Assembly (NCBI GenBank): GCA_964017045.1
Contig: OZ024808.1
Location: 5,783,284 to 5,847,283, forward strand
Length of the DNA stretch: 64,000 nucleotides
Origin: Omphiscola glabra
Taxonomy: Eukaryota > Mollusca > Gastropoda > Lymnaeidae
Reading direction: 5' to 3'
Each line of letters starts with the position of its first letter. The stretch's first letter is position 1. Made by a program: the position numbers and the translations under genes. Positions 11,831 through 23,000 of the stretch are shown in pieces. Under the pieces are notes generated by a model. That model was not told the origin of the DNA. It did no database searches and worked only from the letters and a program-made list of their open reading frames with translations.

Positions 11831-12414
11831 CCCAAACCTTTTTGTTTTGGATACATGTTAATGTTGGCTGTGTTTCATCCACTTCCGTCACACATCTGAA
11901 GAGAGAACAATGACATATTGAAATCCAGGTATTCAAGACGCACCTGGTGACCTATCGCTGGACAAGGCGACTTTGGTTTTATGAATTTACAGGGACAACA
12001 ACTGGATATCTCAGAAACTTAAAGGCCATGTTGACCATTGGCTCTCTGGATGCCTCCTGGTCACCAATAGAGGCCAAAGTTCAAACCTTAAAGCCCATAA
12101 ACAAATTGAACAAATCGAAAAGGATTGCGTGGAATTAACCACTAAAACACAGTGTTGGCCCAGATGAGGACTTTGTCATGTGTTCAAACACACACACACA
12201 CACACAAAAACCACATACCACACGTCACACACAAGTCACACACAAGTCACACATAACACACAACTATTGTCCCCACCATGTTTGTTATTTTATCAACCAG
12301 ATATTGAATATACAACGCAAAGTCCCTAGTGAGTTTTTCTAAGGCGTCTGAACATGGCAGCCTTCCAATGACAAGTTCAGTCTAACCAACTAATGTCTAG
12401 CAATGGCTGTACCG

Positions 12415-12531
12415 TCGCCTATACCAGAAATGAGATTACAAGCAATGGCTGTACCAGAAATGAGATTACAAGCAATGGCTGTACCAGAAATGAGATTACA
12501 AGCAATGGCTGTACCAGAAATGAGATTACAG
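12415..12531 (+). repeat. 30-bp minisatellite, 4 copies
   Basis: Unit caatggctgtaccagaaatg + agattacaag. It is followed at about 12590-12690 by three copies of a different roughly 30-bp unit built on gagttcaactgtaggtcta. Confidence 0.85.
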
Positions 12532-12691
12532 CCTGACTGTATTTTTGATTAGTTGAAATACATTTGTAAAACTTTACTTTCTTATCTGTAAGCCTGAGTT
12601 CAACTGTAGGTCTAAATTGAATCACTGAGTTCAACTGCAGGTCTAAGTTCAATAAATGAGTTCAACTGTAGGTCTAAGTTCAATCACTGAG

Positions 12692-13045
12692 GGGCAGAAT
12701 GTTTATTCGTTAGGGGAATAGTCGAATTTTATTTTGCCTTTTAAATTATGAAAATCAACCAATTACTGATTTTTGTGTGCTGATCTGTATTTGTTGTTTC
12801 CTTGGCGCTATTGCTGACGACTTACGCCCACATAGAGGAGGTATCTATTATAATTAGAAAACGAAGAAATAACCTTTCAACATAGTCTCGGGCAGAATGT
12901 TTATTCATTAGGGGAATGGTCGAATATTATTTTGCCTTTTAAATTATGAAAATCAACCAATTACTGATTTTTGTGTGTGCTGATCTGTATTTGTTGTTTC
13001 CTTGGCGCTACCTAGCACTATTATTGAAGACGACTTACGCCCACT
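12692..13045 (+). repeat. About 140-bp direct duplication
   Basis: The block starting gcagaatgtttattcgttag (12695) and ending ccttggcgcta...cgacttacgccca recurs from about 12893 with few changes. Offset is about 197 bp. No ORF. Function unknown. Confidence 0.85.
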
Positions 13046-13277
13046 TGATGAAACCTTTTTTTCTGAAACTATTATTAAGCTTTAATTGGGATTAGATAAT
13101 TCTTATTTTTAACACCCTTATCCATTTCTGAATAAGATAATTCTCTACATGCTATTATCAATTGTTTAAAACAAAATTAAAATAAAAAATAATTTACAAA
13201 TTTTGGCTCATTTTAAAATAATGTCTGGGCCACAGGGAAAGTTAGCTAAAAGTAGGTCGGTACCGGAAGGGTTAGGC

Positions 13278-13752
13278 CAGTCGCGTAGCTAGAGCTTGTA
13301 CCACCCTCGGTGATCCTTGAATTTTTGACACCTCACCTTAAGTATATTACGTATAAAAAATTATTATACTTTGATCACTGGTACAGAGATCAGGGAAGGA
13401 GGTTACCATTCATCCCAGATCCATGTTACATTACAGCAAAGGGTGCCACCAGAGCAGGGTGTCAACAGGCAAAGGGTGCCACCAGAGCAGGGTTTCAACA
13501 GCAAAGGGTGCCTCCAGAGCAGGGTGTCAACAGAGCAGGGTGTCAACAGAGCAGGGTGTCAACAGAGCAGGGTGTCAACAGAGCAGGGTGTCAACAGAGC
13601 AGGGTGTCAACAGAGCAGGGTGTCAACAGCAAAGGGTGCCACCAGAACAGGTTGTCATCCGAGTAGGGTGTCAGCAAGCAGACTCAAGGGAGGTCTGGGG
13701 GGTTTACTCATGTTTTCCTCACTGGGTGGCACAAACTCTAGTGACGCCACTA
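13278..13752. mobile_element. hAT-like element containing a minisatellite
   Basis: The left end cagtcgcgtagctagagctt and the reverse complement of the right end (tagtggcgtcactagagttt) match over about 30 bp, and belong to the same CAGTGGCGTAGC terminus family as the elements at 11648 and 27979. No target duplication could be recognised. The interior is mostly the 16-bp minisatellite at 13433-13665. Confidence 0.6.
13433..13665 (+). repeat. 16-bp minisatellite
   Basis: Unit agcagggtgtcaacag, with longer edge variants containing aaagggtgcc. Because 16 is not a multiple of 3 and the unit lacks stops, three forward frames stay open; these frames are not genes. Confidence 0.9.
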
Positions 13753-14197
13753 AGCATATTAAAAACATGGGAATAGGCAAAAAATACTAAGTCTATAAAT
13801 AGTGTACAAAGAAATGTTTAGGTTTGTAAGTAAAAGACAAGACTATTAAGCGGACGTAGATGCCTTTAGAATGGTGGCCTTCTTCAGCAGACAAGACAAT
13901 AATCAATATATGCATTCAAATTAATAAAACTTATGTTTTCAAAGATCTCAATAAAGACAGTGTAGCTCAGTGTTCATCCGCATCATCACTATTATATAAG
14001 ACTAGACGTGAGCTTATGCTAGATCCCGAGCTACTAGTAATAGAAAAAAATATTGGTAGCCTTTCTCTATTAGAATGTGTTGCCATAAAAAATAATTATT
14101 TCTTTAAAAAAGAAGTCTAATTTCGTTTATGTCTAGCGAGCTCTCTGTACCCCCAAGATGTTCATTTTACTCCAGTAAATATTCCGTTGCTTTGAAT
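13753..14197. other. Non-coding, nothing recognised
   Basis: No supported feature. The frame at 13860-14120 (86 codons) has no recognisable domain. Confidence 0.4.
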
Positions 14198-14450
14198 TAA
14201 CTCACACAAGTTGAAGAATTAACTACACAAGTTGAAGAATTAACTACACAAGTTGAAGAATTAACGACACAAGTTGAAGAATTAACGACACAAGTTGAAG
14301 AATTAACGACACAAGTTGAAGAATTAACGACACAAGTTGAAGAATTAACGACACAAGTTGAAGAATTAACGACACAAGTTGAAGAATTAACGACACAAGT
14401 TGAAGAATTAACGACACAAGTTGAAAAATTAACGACACAAGTTGAAGTTG
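14198..14450 (+). repeat. 21-bp minisatellite, about 12 copies
   Basis: Unit gaattaacgacacaagttga + a. The 21-bp period keeps the minus-strand frame open (SLILQLV repeat), which is an artefact of the array. Confidence 0.92.
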
Positions 14451-14867
14451 TTCAAACCTACTGCACCAAAGATTACCAACAATGAACAGTCATTATATAT
14501 GGACAATGCACTTAATAGCATGTCGGATATGTCCAGGGTCACTAAAATGCTTAATCCAGAGTTTTTTTTTAACCTGGGCAGCTACAGAGGCTTCATAAAA
14601 AAATATAATTCCATGGTACCGTCTTGAAATGTCAATCTCGCAGCTATATACTGACCTGCAATAATGACAAACAATAACATAGGTCTAAAATTGCCACACT
14701 GTCTCTTTTTCTCTCTTCCCCCCCCCCCCCCCACACACATTCATTTTTTCAAACTAAGCTTATTAAAAAATTATGTATAAGTTCCGGAACATATATTTCA
14801 TATCTCAGTGCGCATTTGTCGTGTGCGCGTTTGTCTGGTCACCAACCAAAAAAATCATGTGTTAACT

Positions 14868-15016
14868 CAGTGGTTCTCAACCTTCCTAATGCCGCGACCC
14901 TTTAATACAGTTACTCAGGTTGTGGCGACCCCTAACCACAAAATTATTTTCGTTGCTACTTCATAACCGTAGAGTATAGGTTTTTTCCGAGAGTCTTAGG
15001 CGACCCCTTTGAAAGT
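14868..15016. mobile_element. SPIN-like hAT element, internally deleted
   Basis: It starts cagtggttctcaaccttcct, then continues with gccgcgaccctttaatacag, attattttcgttgctacttc, ataaccgtag, and after a gap tttccgagagtcttaggcga, cccctttgaaag. This succession closely matches what I recall of the SPIN (SPACE INVADERS) hAT family, read from its 3' end. Most of the interior and the other terminus are missing, so it is a non-autonomous relic. SPIN elements are known for spread between distant animals and have been reported from the pond snail Lymnaea stagnalis. The identification is from memory, not a search. Confidence 0.8.
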
Positions 15017-15159
15017 GATAATTGTCGAGAAAACATGAGATGACTTAGAGAGTATTGGCGGGAACGTGTCTGTCACAAAGGTAAAGGGCCAGGTGTGAGT
15101 GTAGATAAAGAGGTAATGTGGCGAGTAAACGCATGTTTAACCTGCGACACCTGATGTGT

Positions 15160-15715
15160 GCAGGTGGTAACGGAGACGAAGATTTGTACAAAAAGTGAGG
15201 GAGGGAGAGCAAAAATGCGAGAGGAAAAGAGATGAGGGGGAAAAGCGAGAGAAGGCTGGAGACTGATGAAAAGAGTGAGAGGAAACAGAGAGGGAAAGAG
15301 AGAGAGAGAGATAGGGGAAAGAGAGACAGGAAAGAAAAAGACGTGGGGAGAGGGAAAGAGAAAGAAGCGGATAAATTAAGAGGTTAAGAGAGAGGCAAAG
15401 AGATGTGGAGTTAGACATAAAAGGAGAGAGGGAAGGGGAAAAGTGAAAGTGAGGAGAAAGGAAAATAGATAGAGGTGGAGAGGTGAGAGATATGGGTGGG
15501 GAGAGGATAAAAAAAGAGACGGAGAAAGAGGGGGTAGAGGAGGTTGAAAGAGTATTTTAGAGGGGTAAGGGAAGGATATGAAGAGAGAATGTGAGAGAAG
15601 CGGTAAAAACGAATTTAAGGGATATAGTGGAGGGATAGAGGAGAGGGATATGGAAGGATAATGTTGGAAGAAGAGAGATAGAGAGGGGTGGAAAATGCAG
15701 ATCATATTTATGGGG
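15160..15715 (+). repeat. Polypurine (AG-rich) tract of about 550 bp
   Basis: Almost uninterrupted purines on the plus strand (gagaggaaaag, gagagagagag, gggaaagagaaag). The Ser/Leu/Pro-rich minus-strand frames are composition artefacts. Such tracts can form triplex structures; no function is inferred. Confidence 0.85.
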
Positions 15716-16179
15716 CAAGTATTAGTTTAGGGGAACAGGAGGTATTGGTAGAAATAGAAAGGGCGGGGGTGGGGTTTATTGATCAAATAGTCTGATCCTA
15801 ACAGGCAAGCCTATGTCAACAGACATGTCTTGTTGAATAAAACAACAACGTCACATTATTCCCCTGGTCCGGCTCATCTCTAACGTCTGGGTTGAAATAT
15901 CAAATATCCGGCAATGTCAACTATCCGGCAATGTCAACTGTCCGGCAATGCCGAGAACAAATTAAATAAAGACAAGGAAGAAAAGTGTCAATTTGCGCTC
16001 ATCTCTCAGCTGCTCCTCTTGCATCAATGCGTGCATGATCAGTCGCTGACATGACTGACTGACTGACATGGCAGACTGACAGATAATGGCGAACCGGTTG
16101 TAAAATGGTACTTGCAGCCGCCCATGAAAGGAATCACATATTTACATGCCTTAATCTTTTTAAAGTTCTTCTTTCTTAT

Positions 16180-16302
16180 AATCTAGGACATAATCTAATA
16201 TAATCTAAGACATAATCTAATATAATCTAAGACATAATCTAATATTATCTAAGACATAATCTAATATAATCTAAGACATAATCTAATATAATCTAGTCAG
16301 TG
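16180..16302 (+). repeat. 22-bp minisatellite, about 5 copies
   Basis: Unit ataatctaatataatctaag + ac. Confidence 0.85.
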
Positions 16303-17480
16303 CACTTTGTTCTAATTTATGTATGAACACCCCATGTATGATATATGTATGATATATTGACACCCCAACCAACATTCTCATGAATGAAACAATACACTAC
16401 TTTTTTGATATATCGTTATTAAAATAAAAAATCTAAAATGGTCTTTATGGCAGCGAACCAGTTCTTAAACTGTTTGAATCCCACAAATGGCTAAGACATA
16501 CTCTGTTACACCACTACCAACGCAAGGCACCTCACTAAGGTCTCACCAGGACCTTCGAATTCTTCAGAAGGACATTATTGTCCGGAGTCGTAAAACAGTA
16601 TCCAACTCCAATACTTTAAAAAACGTTCGTTACATCATACACAATATCGTTTTATCCAAAATTGGTGATTGAAATACAGACACACTCACGGTTCCGACAA
16701 CTGGGTATGACGGGAAATAAACAAGATGGCGCCCAAATATTTTCTGTTGCTATAAATAAATTCAATTTAGTTGGGACTACTATGGATTTAAACTTGGATG
16801 TGACTTTACTTTGGACAATCATCGCTCAGGTTAGAGGCCACATGTTATGTCACACTTCATTGTGAACAGGTGGCCCCAGGAATAGTAGCCCAACAGGAAA
16901 AAGGAAGTGGGTTTGCGGGGGGGGGGGGGGGGGGGGGATGAGATAGGACACTTGGCAGCACATGATAGCTTGTCGCCAAAATCTATTTTTAGCAAAACAT
17001 TTTGAGCACAATCCTATTATGGTTGTGAAACGATTTGATCATTTGTGGCAGAGATTAAGAGATGGAACGTTTCCAAGGTAATGTTGGCCATAGCTTGTAG
17101 AGGATACTGCTTTGTAGCGATATACATGCTTTTAGGTTGTTATGGCCAGAGCCGTCACGGGAGTTCTGCAAGATTGTCTCAGATATTGACAGAGACCCAA
17201 AGTAGTCATGTGGATTTGTAAAAGTATAAGCACAAAACTGAAAAGTGCCAGGCTACCAAAGGTCAAGCTCCTGTCATAGCTTTTTAAATGATGTTGTGTT
17301 GCTTTAGTTAAGACATGGGGCCGTCACGCTATTTTTGTAAAAATGTTACTCCTTCCCTCCCCTGTCACAAATCACAGCCCCCACCCCATTTTTTAAAAAA
17401 GTACGTCACACTTTCGAACAACGCTTTAAAAAAAAAATAAAACATACAAATTTAATCTAAAACACACTTCTTAATGAAAC
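16303..17480. other. Non-coding, with a long G-run
   Basis: No gene recognised. A G-run of about 22 lies at 16916-16937. The small open frames at 16487-16865 show no known domain or splice context. Confidence 0.4.
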
Positions 17481-17486
17481 TTAAAT

Positions 17487-17965
17487 TTATAAAAGTGACA
17501 TCTTTTGTCAGAACACATCCATCACAACACAAAGTAACATTTGTCAGAACACATCCATCACAACACAAAGTAACATCTGTCAGAACACATCCATCACATT
17601 ATAAAGTAACATCTTCTGTCAGAACACACCCATCACAACACAAAGTGACATCTGTCAGAACACATCCATCACATTATAAAGTAACATCTTCTGTCAGAAC
17701 ACATCCATCACATTATAAAGTAACATCTTCTGTCAGAACACATCCATCACATTATAAAGTAACATCTTCTGTCAGAACACATCCATCACATTATAAAGTA
17801 ACATCTTCTGTCAGAACACACCCATCACAACACAAAGTAACATCTGTCAGAACACATCCATCACATTATAAAGTAACATCTTCTGTCAGTACACACCCAT
17901 CACAACACAAAGTAACTTCTGTCAGAACACACCCATCACAACACAAAGTGACATCACTTTTAAGC
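17487..17965 (+). repeat. 36/39-bp minisatellite, about 12-13 copies
   Basis: Units alternate between a 36-bp type (with cacaacacaaag) and a 39-bp type (with cacattataaag, ending atcttct). Both lengths are multiples of 3, so a 170-codon frame (VRTHPSHYKVTSS repeat) stays open. No start context, conserved domain or flanking exon supports translation. Confidence 0.88.
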
Positions 17966-18700
17966 TTTATAAGTAGGAGAAAATAAATTAATCTTAGACC
18001 CCTCTCTGGAGCCTGGTGCACTTTAAGGATGACCCTCGTGGTGCTAGGATGATGTAGATATATTGACACCCCAACCAATATTCTCATGAATGAATTACTT
18101 CAAACTATCCTTTTTTTACAGCTATTTCTAGCTGTTGTCCAAAACCTGGCAATCAAATACTGTTTGAAATTCATATCACAGTTGAGCTGTGGGGAAGCTA
18201 TCTGTTGAATAGCTGCGATGGTGTCATCTTCAGAATGTGGACAACTCCATAAGACAACATCGGTCGTCAGGGCAGGATAACCAGGCTACAGATAACAGGA
18301 CATATTTAGACGCTTTTGTCAGACATGCGCATCAACGTCATCAACGGGCTGCTAAACTTACGACAATTCTGAACAAACGATAATCAACAGCATTCTTGTT
18401 ACTGACGGCCAGTGGTCGTACTCAAGTTTTTAAATAATGACAGACATTGATTGATAATCAGCAACGAGGATGGGTGGAGTGGCATAATTTATTTGTACAC
18501 GGGGAAAGCTTGTGCTTGAATGTGACAAGAAATCTCTTCCCCCGGGGCCACCTGAATTTAGGGTCTCTCTTTCCAAAAAATACATACCGGTATTAATATA
18601 AACATTAACGAAGGTTTGGTCGCCTTTTGAAGATGGTGCCCGGAGTGAGTGCCCCTACTTCCCCCCCCCCCCCCCTGCTGTGACGGCAGATTGCCTAGAG
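17966..18700. other. Non-coding, nothing recognised
   Basis: No exon supported. A C-run lies at about 18660-18675, 25 bp before the MITE at 18701. Confidence 0.4.
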
Positions 18701-18884
18701 CAGGCCTGCACATCTCAAAATGAAAAACGTGTGCGGGCCAAAAGAAAATAGGACAGGGGTAAGCTATCAAGAAAATAAGAAGAATAAAGAATATTTCGTA
18801 GCTTCGTGGGCCGCAAAGTGGGTGCAGGCGGGCCGCAAAGTGGGTGCTGGCAACTGCTGGCGGGCCGCATGTTGTGCAGGTCTG
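18701..18884. mobile_element. hAT-like MITE
   Basis: The left end caggcctgcacatc and the reverse complement of the right end (cagacctgcacaac) match at 12 of 14 positions. The interior has GC-rich gggccgcaaagtgggtg repeats. Flanking 8-mers gcctagag and gtcttgag agree at 6 of 8 positions, consistent with a decayed 8-bp target duplication. Non-coding. Confidence 0.7.
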
Positions 18885-19099
18885 GTCTTGAGGTTATGAA
18901 AAAACAGCCACGGGTGAAAAGAACAACTCTGGCGTCTACATTGCTTATTAGTAAAGTATTTCACACAGCTATTTAAAAGTACGTTTCTTTATAGCTCGTC
19001 TTAATTGTGTATGTCCACAATTATCAATGTTACTGTTAATTTCCTTCAGATATAGAATGATGAAATGGTACAGAACGTATTTCCTCATTTGATAGCTGG

Positions 19100-19205
19100 T
19101 GGAAATGGTGGTGGATAGGGTCAAGGTGGTTGATAGGGTCAAGGTTGTTGATTGGGTCATGGTGGTGGATAGGGTCAAGGTGGTTGATAGGGTCAGGGTG
19201 ATGGT
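19100..19205 (+). repeat. 18-bp minisatellite
   Basis: Unit tggttgatagggtcaagg, about six imperfect copies, ending where the LINE fragment at 19205 begins. Confidence 0.8.
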
Positions 19206-19525
19206 TACGTTACTCGTTTGAAATCTCACAACGTCTCAACAAGACAAATGAAGAGTTCCGGCTCATACCAGCGAGAAGCCAGTATAGGAACTTCTCATTC
19301 CTACCAAAGACAATCAGGGACTGGAACAAGCTTCCAAAAGGAACAGTTGAGGCGACAACACTTGACTCATTTGCGTCTATTGCCTCAGGCCTTCCAACCC
19401 CTAGTGCATGATACCCTCAAACAGTTACTCTTGTAACCAGTGAAATATCCTCATCAACATTCATAGGAGCTACAATGATCAATAAATTGATCGTGGGCCC
19501 TTAATATATAGAAGAAGAAGAGTAG
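19205..19525 (+). mobile_element. LINE 3' fragment with GAA-type tail
   Basis: Plus-strand translation gives an RT C-terminal motif: a segment with RLIPARSQYRNFSFLPKTI and RDWNKLPKGTVEA, then a stop and a 3' tail ending ggcccttaatatatagaaga. The same tail occurs at 52478-52585. Severely 5'-truncated and non-functional. Confidence 0.75.
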
Positions 19526-20065
19526 ATGAGAAAAGTATATATCTATCTATCTATAGCTATCTATAGCTATCTATAGCTTGACACTTTTAGGTAAATAATT
19601 TGTTTTAGGCATTCAGTTAGTCACTAAAAGAAATATAATTCCATAAGTACAAAGGAAAAACCCATTACACCAGCAGCACGGTGCCAGGCTCTTGTTTATC
19701 TCGTCATCTGAAGACGTATGAAATATTGAAGCGCACCACAGCTGTCTCGGTCTAATAACCAGGCGTCAGGAAGTTGCGCACAAAATACGAAATATGATCG
19801 TAACATTTGGAACGGCCATGAGTGCATTAGTTTAGAATTTATCAAAAATATTTGTTAAAAAAAACTCTCTAAATATCCATAAAAAAAGAAAGATATTTCC
19901 ATTGGAGATTAAGAATGGACGGGCTTATCAATCCTTTAACGGGAGCGCATAAAAAATGCCATTTTAAAAGACAACACATTTCATTGCTTGACAGATGAGA
20001 AATGCCTTTGACGGAATTCTAACCTTGACGTAACACGAATGGTAACAGTAACATAGATTTCCTAC
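19526..20065. other. Intronic/flanking DNA downstream of the peritrophin exon
   Basis: A (tatc)n microsatellite lies at about 19538-19575. The next exon of the minus-strand chitin-binding gene should lie here or at lower coordinates but I could not identify it. Confidence 0.4.
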
Positions 20066-23000
20066 CTTGCATATCTCGTCTGTAGTCTGGAACATAATCT
20101 GGCCCAACAAACGGTGGAATTTTGCGACTCCTGAAGTCGGTGCCGGTGGTGGCTGGGATGACAGCAGTGGTCGTAGAGTTGGCTGATGCTGTGAGAGGTG
20201 GGGTAGTCGTAACCTCGTTGGTGGTGATGGTTGTGGTTATTGAAGCTTCTGTAGTGGGGGTCGTGGGTTCTGTTGTGGTAGAGGGGGTCGTGGTTTCTGT
20301 TGTGGTTGGGATGGCTGTCGAGGTGGTAGATGTGGTAGCTGCTGTTGGTGTTGAGGGTCTTGGTGTAGTGACGTGTTGCACGTGTTTCCCGTCCACGTTC
20401 CACCAGTAACTACCCTCACTGTCCACTGTGTTTTGTCCCTTGGTTTCTTTAGGCTTGACCACAATCTGCCAGCTGTTGATGACGTCACGACGTCTTGAGT
20501 CCAGCCATTGCTGCTTCCGGTTTTGTAGAGTTAGTTTATCCTTGGCGATGTTGCCAGCTTTCTGCTTCGGCTTGGGAAGTATCGATGGCTCCCGTCTACG
20601 GTCAGTGCCGTCTTTGTAACTTGACCATTTCTCCCTGTGACCATAGGTCAGATTTGGACTTTTTGTGGACGGTGTCGGACCGGTGTACCAGAAGTTCGTT
20701 CTTTTAATATAAGGGATCTGGGTTGAGTTAGGTCTCTGGTTGACTTTTGGCAGCGAGGGTTCAGTGGGAATCATGCCCTGTGGTTTTAAAGGACCGTTCT
20801 GCCATGAATTGAGATCCGGTAAAGAATTGGTAGGAATTGTATTGGGGGCATTCCTTGGTTTATTTATGTCTGTTGTTTTCGGGGGATGTGCATTCTGTAC
20901 TTGCTGGTGGTTAGGTAGTTGTTGTCGATGTTGGCGGTTTGGTTTTTGCCGTTGCTGATTGTTTGGCTGCGGTTGTTTGTTCAAGATGACTTCTTGTTTC
21001 TGTAGTGCCAGTTGGCGCTTTCTTTCTTCCAGTTGTTTAAAATTGAATTTCAGCTGAGAACTTTCTTGGAAGGCTCGGGAAGTCTCCTTGTGTCTTGAGC
21101 TTTGAGGAGCTCGCTGAGATGGGCGAGCCGTTGTACGTAGCCATGGTCTGATTTTATCCTTTGTACTGATCGTCTTTTCTGCCAGAGGGCGCGGAGTTGG
21201 GTCATTCCGTGTGTACCATGTTGGAGTCTGTATAAGAGGGCGTGCTCTCGTCTCAGGTTTAAAAGGATGCCTGGACGTTTGTTGATGACGTCTTGTCGTT
21301 CGCTCTGTGTTTTGCATGTTGTTCTGTTTTAGGTGGCGATAAGACTGCGTGGGCAATATTTTAGTTTGCGTTGGCCTGAAATTATCCTGAGTGGGTCGAA
21401 TATTTGACTTTGTGGGCCTTACAAGTCTATGTGTGGGCCTGGGATAAGCTATCGTGGGCCGCATATGCGATTGAGTGGACCTGGTTTTTGTCTGCGTGTG
21501 CCTTACATTTATGTTTGTCTGTGTGGGCTTCACATTTCTCTGTATGTTCCTAATGTTAGTCTGAGTGGGCTTCACATTTCTCTGTGTGTTCCTAATGTTA
21601 GTCTGATACTTCTGGTCACGTTTTTGTGGCGGAAAATTCTGTGTGCGCGTATTCTGAGATTGATGAACTCTGACCCTATCTTTACCGTGAACGGACAGAT
21701 TGAGAAATCTCAAAAAGTTCTCCATAAGTTTGGGGTTGTCTGTGGCTCTCTGAGAGGTAGGGCGCCGTGTGGCCAGTGTGGTGGGAACCGATGGCCTCAG
21801 TATGCTGGCTTGGAACCGTTGCCACGGACGACCGAACGGGAAATGGTTGGGTTCATCGATCATGGCGCTAATTGGAGGGATTCTATAATTTGGCCTTGAC
21901 GTCACGTGACGGGTATTTTTAACATATCCCTTATCTGTGCGCTGGTCGCTGGTAATGGCTCTTTTAAAACTGTTTCCGTCTGGTGTGTACGGTTGAATTG
22001 AAATGCTGGGTTTAGTGAAATACGGAAGATATCGCATATGGCTGTAAGAATTTGTTAACTCCTGATTTGAATAAAAACTTTCTTTGTTGTGTTGATGATC
22101 TGAGTATTTATAGTGGCCTATTAATTTTGGGGGTCGGCTGCCTTGGATGCCAGTACTCGTGTTAAAGAAGGCGCCATGTTCGTGTGTTCTCCACACCGGA
22201 AGTAGGGGCATGTCATGTGTTTGGTGCGTCCCTTGGAACCTTTTTTGAAATCGAGTTGTCTCTGAGAGGATATCACGTGGCGCTGATGATGTGGATCCAG
22301 GAAGTAGCCACGAAATGCCCAGGCCGAACGTGAAAGGCCTGACTTTGACAGTTTCACGGGGAGGGGATCGGGGATCCTCCGGCGTAAACTCGTTCCTGAA
22401 AGACTTGTGCGGCTTTCGTATCTGCTGCCTTCTCCAATCTAAACCTATGTCGTTGTACTCGGACAAATAGTCACCGTCTACACTCTGGGACTGACTAAGT
22501 TCTCTAGCGCCTAGAATTTCTTCAGTGTTATTCTCCTTGGTTGGTTTCACCTTGTTTGTGATGTCAGCGTAAGAAGGATTGAGAACATCATAATGCTGGC
22601 TGTTAGACTGGGGTGGGTCAGATGTGGTGACGTCATGAGACCCAGGTACCTGGGTCATCCTGGTCCACTGGGGGTATAAATACCTCGTTCCCGACAAAGA
22701 AAAATCTGGCCAACGGTCTTTTATGTATTTATCTCTGTAGTTGAACGCTTGAAAAAGCTGTTGTCCTAGGATAGTTTCTTGTGTGTTGTCAGTCGCTGTC
22801 AAGATGGCATCTACATCAAGTTTATCATCGTCAAATGTCTGATTGGAATGTGGATCAGTTGTTGGGGACCAATTTTCCTGCGGTGGGACGTTCTTGGACT
22901 CGGGCGGTGACGGTTCCTCGGCCGTTATGTCCATTGCGGCCGTGTCGAGATCGCTTGAGCTGACCTCGTCTGTGATGACACCTGTTTCTGTTGGCTGCGG

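Noticed and set aside
13310..13790. Three overlapping forward ORFs of 117-139 codons
   Set aside because: The same 16-bp array read in three frames inside a hAT-like element.
14198..14450. CRISPR-like regular repeats
   Set aside because: Units are directly head to tail with no unique spacers; this and the other arrays are minisatellites in a eukaryotic genome.
15137..15705. Ser/Leu/Pro-rich minus-strand ORFs
   Set aside because: Low-complexity translation of the polypurine tract.
17474..17986. 170-codon repeat protein VRTHPSxxKVTS
   Set aside because: Follows exactly the 36/39-bp array, with no flanking exon signals.
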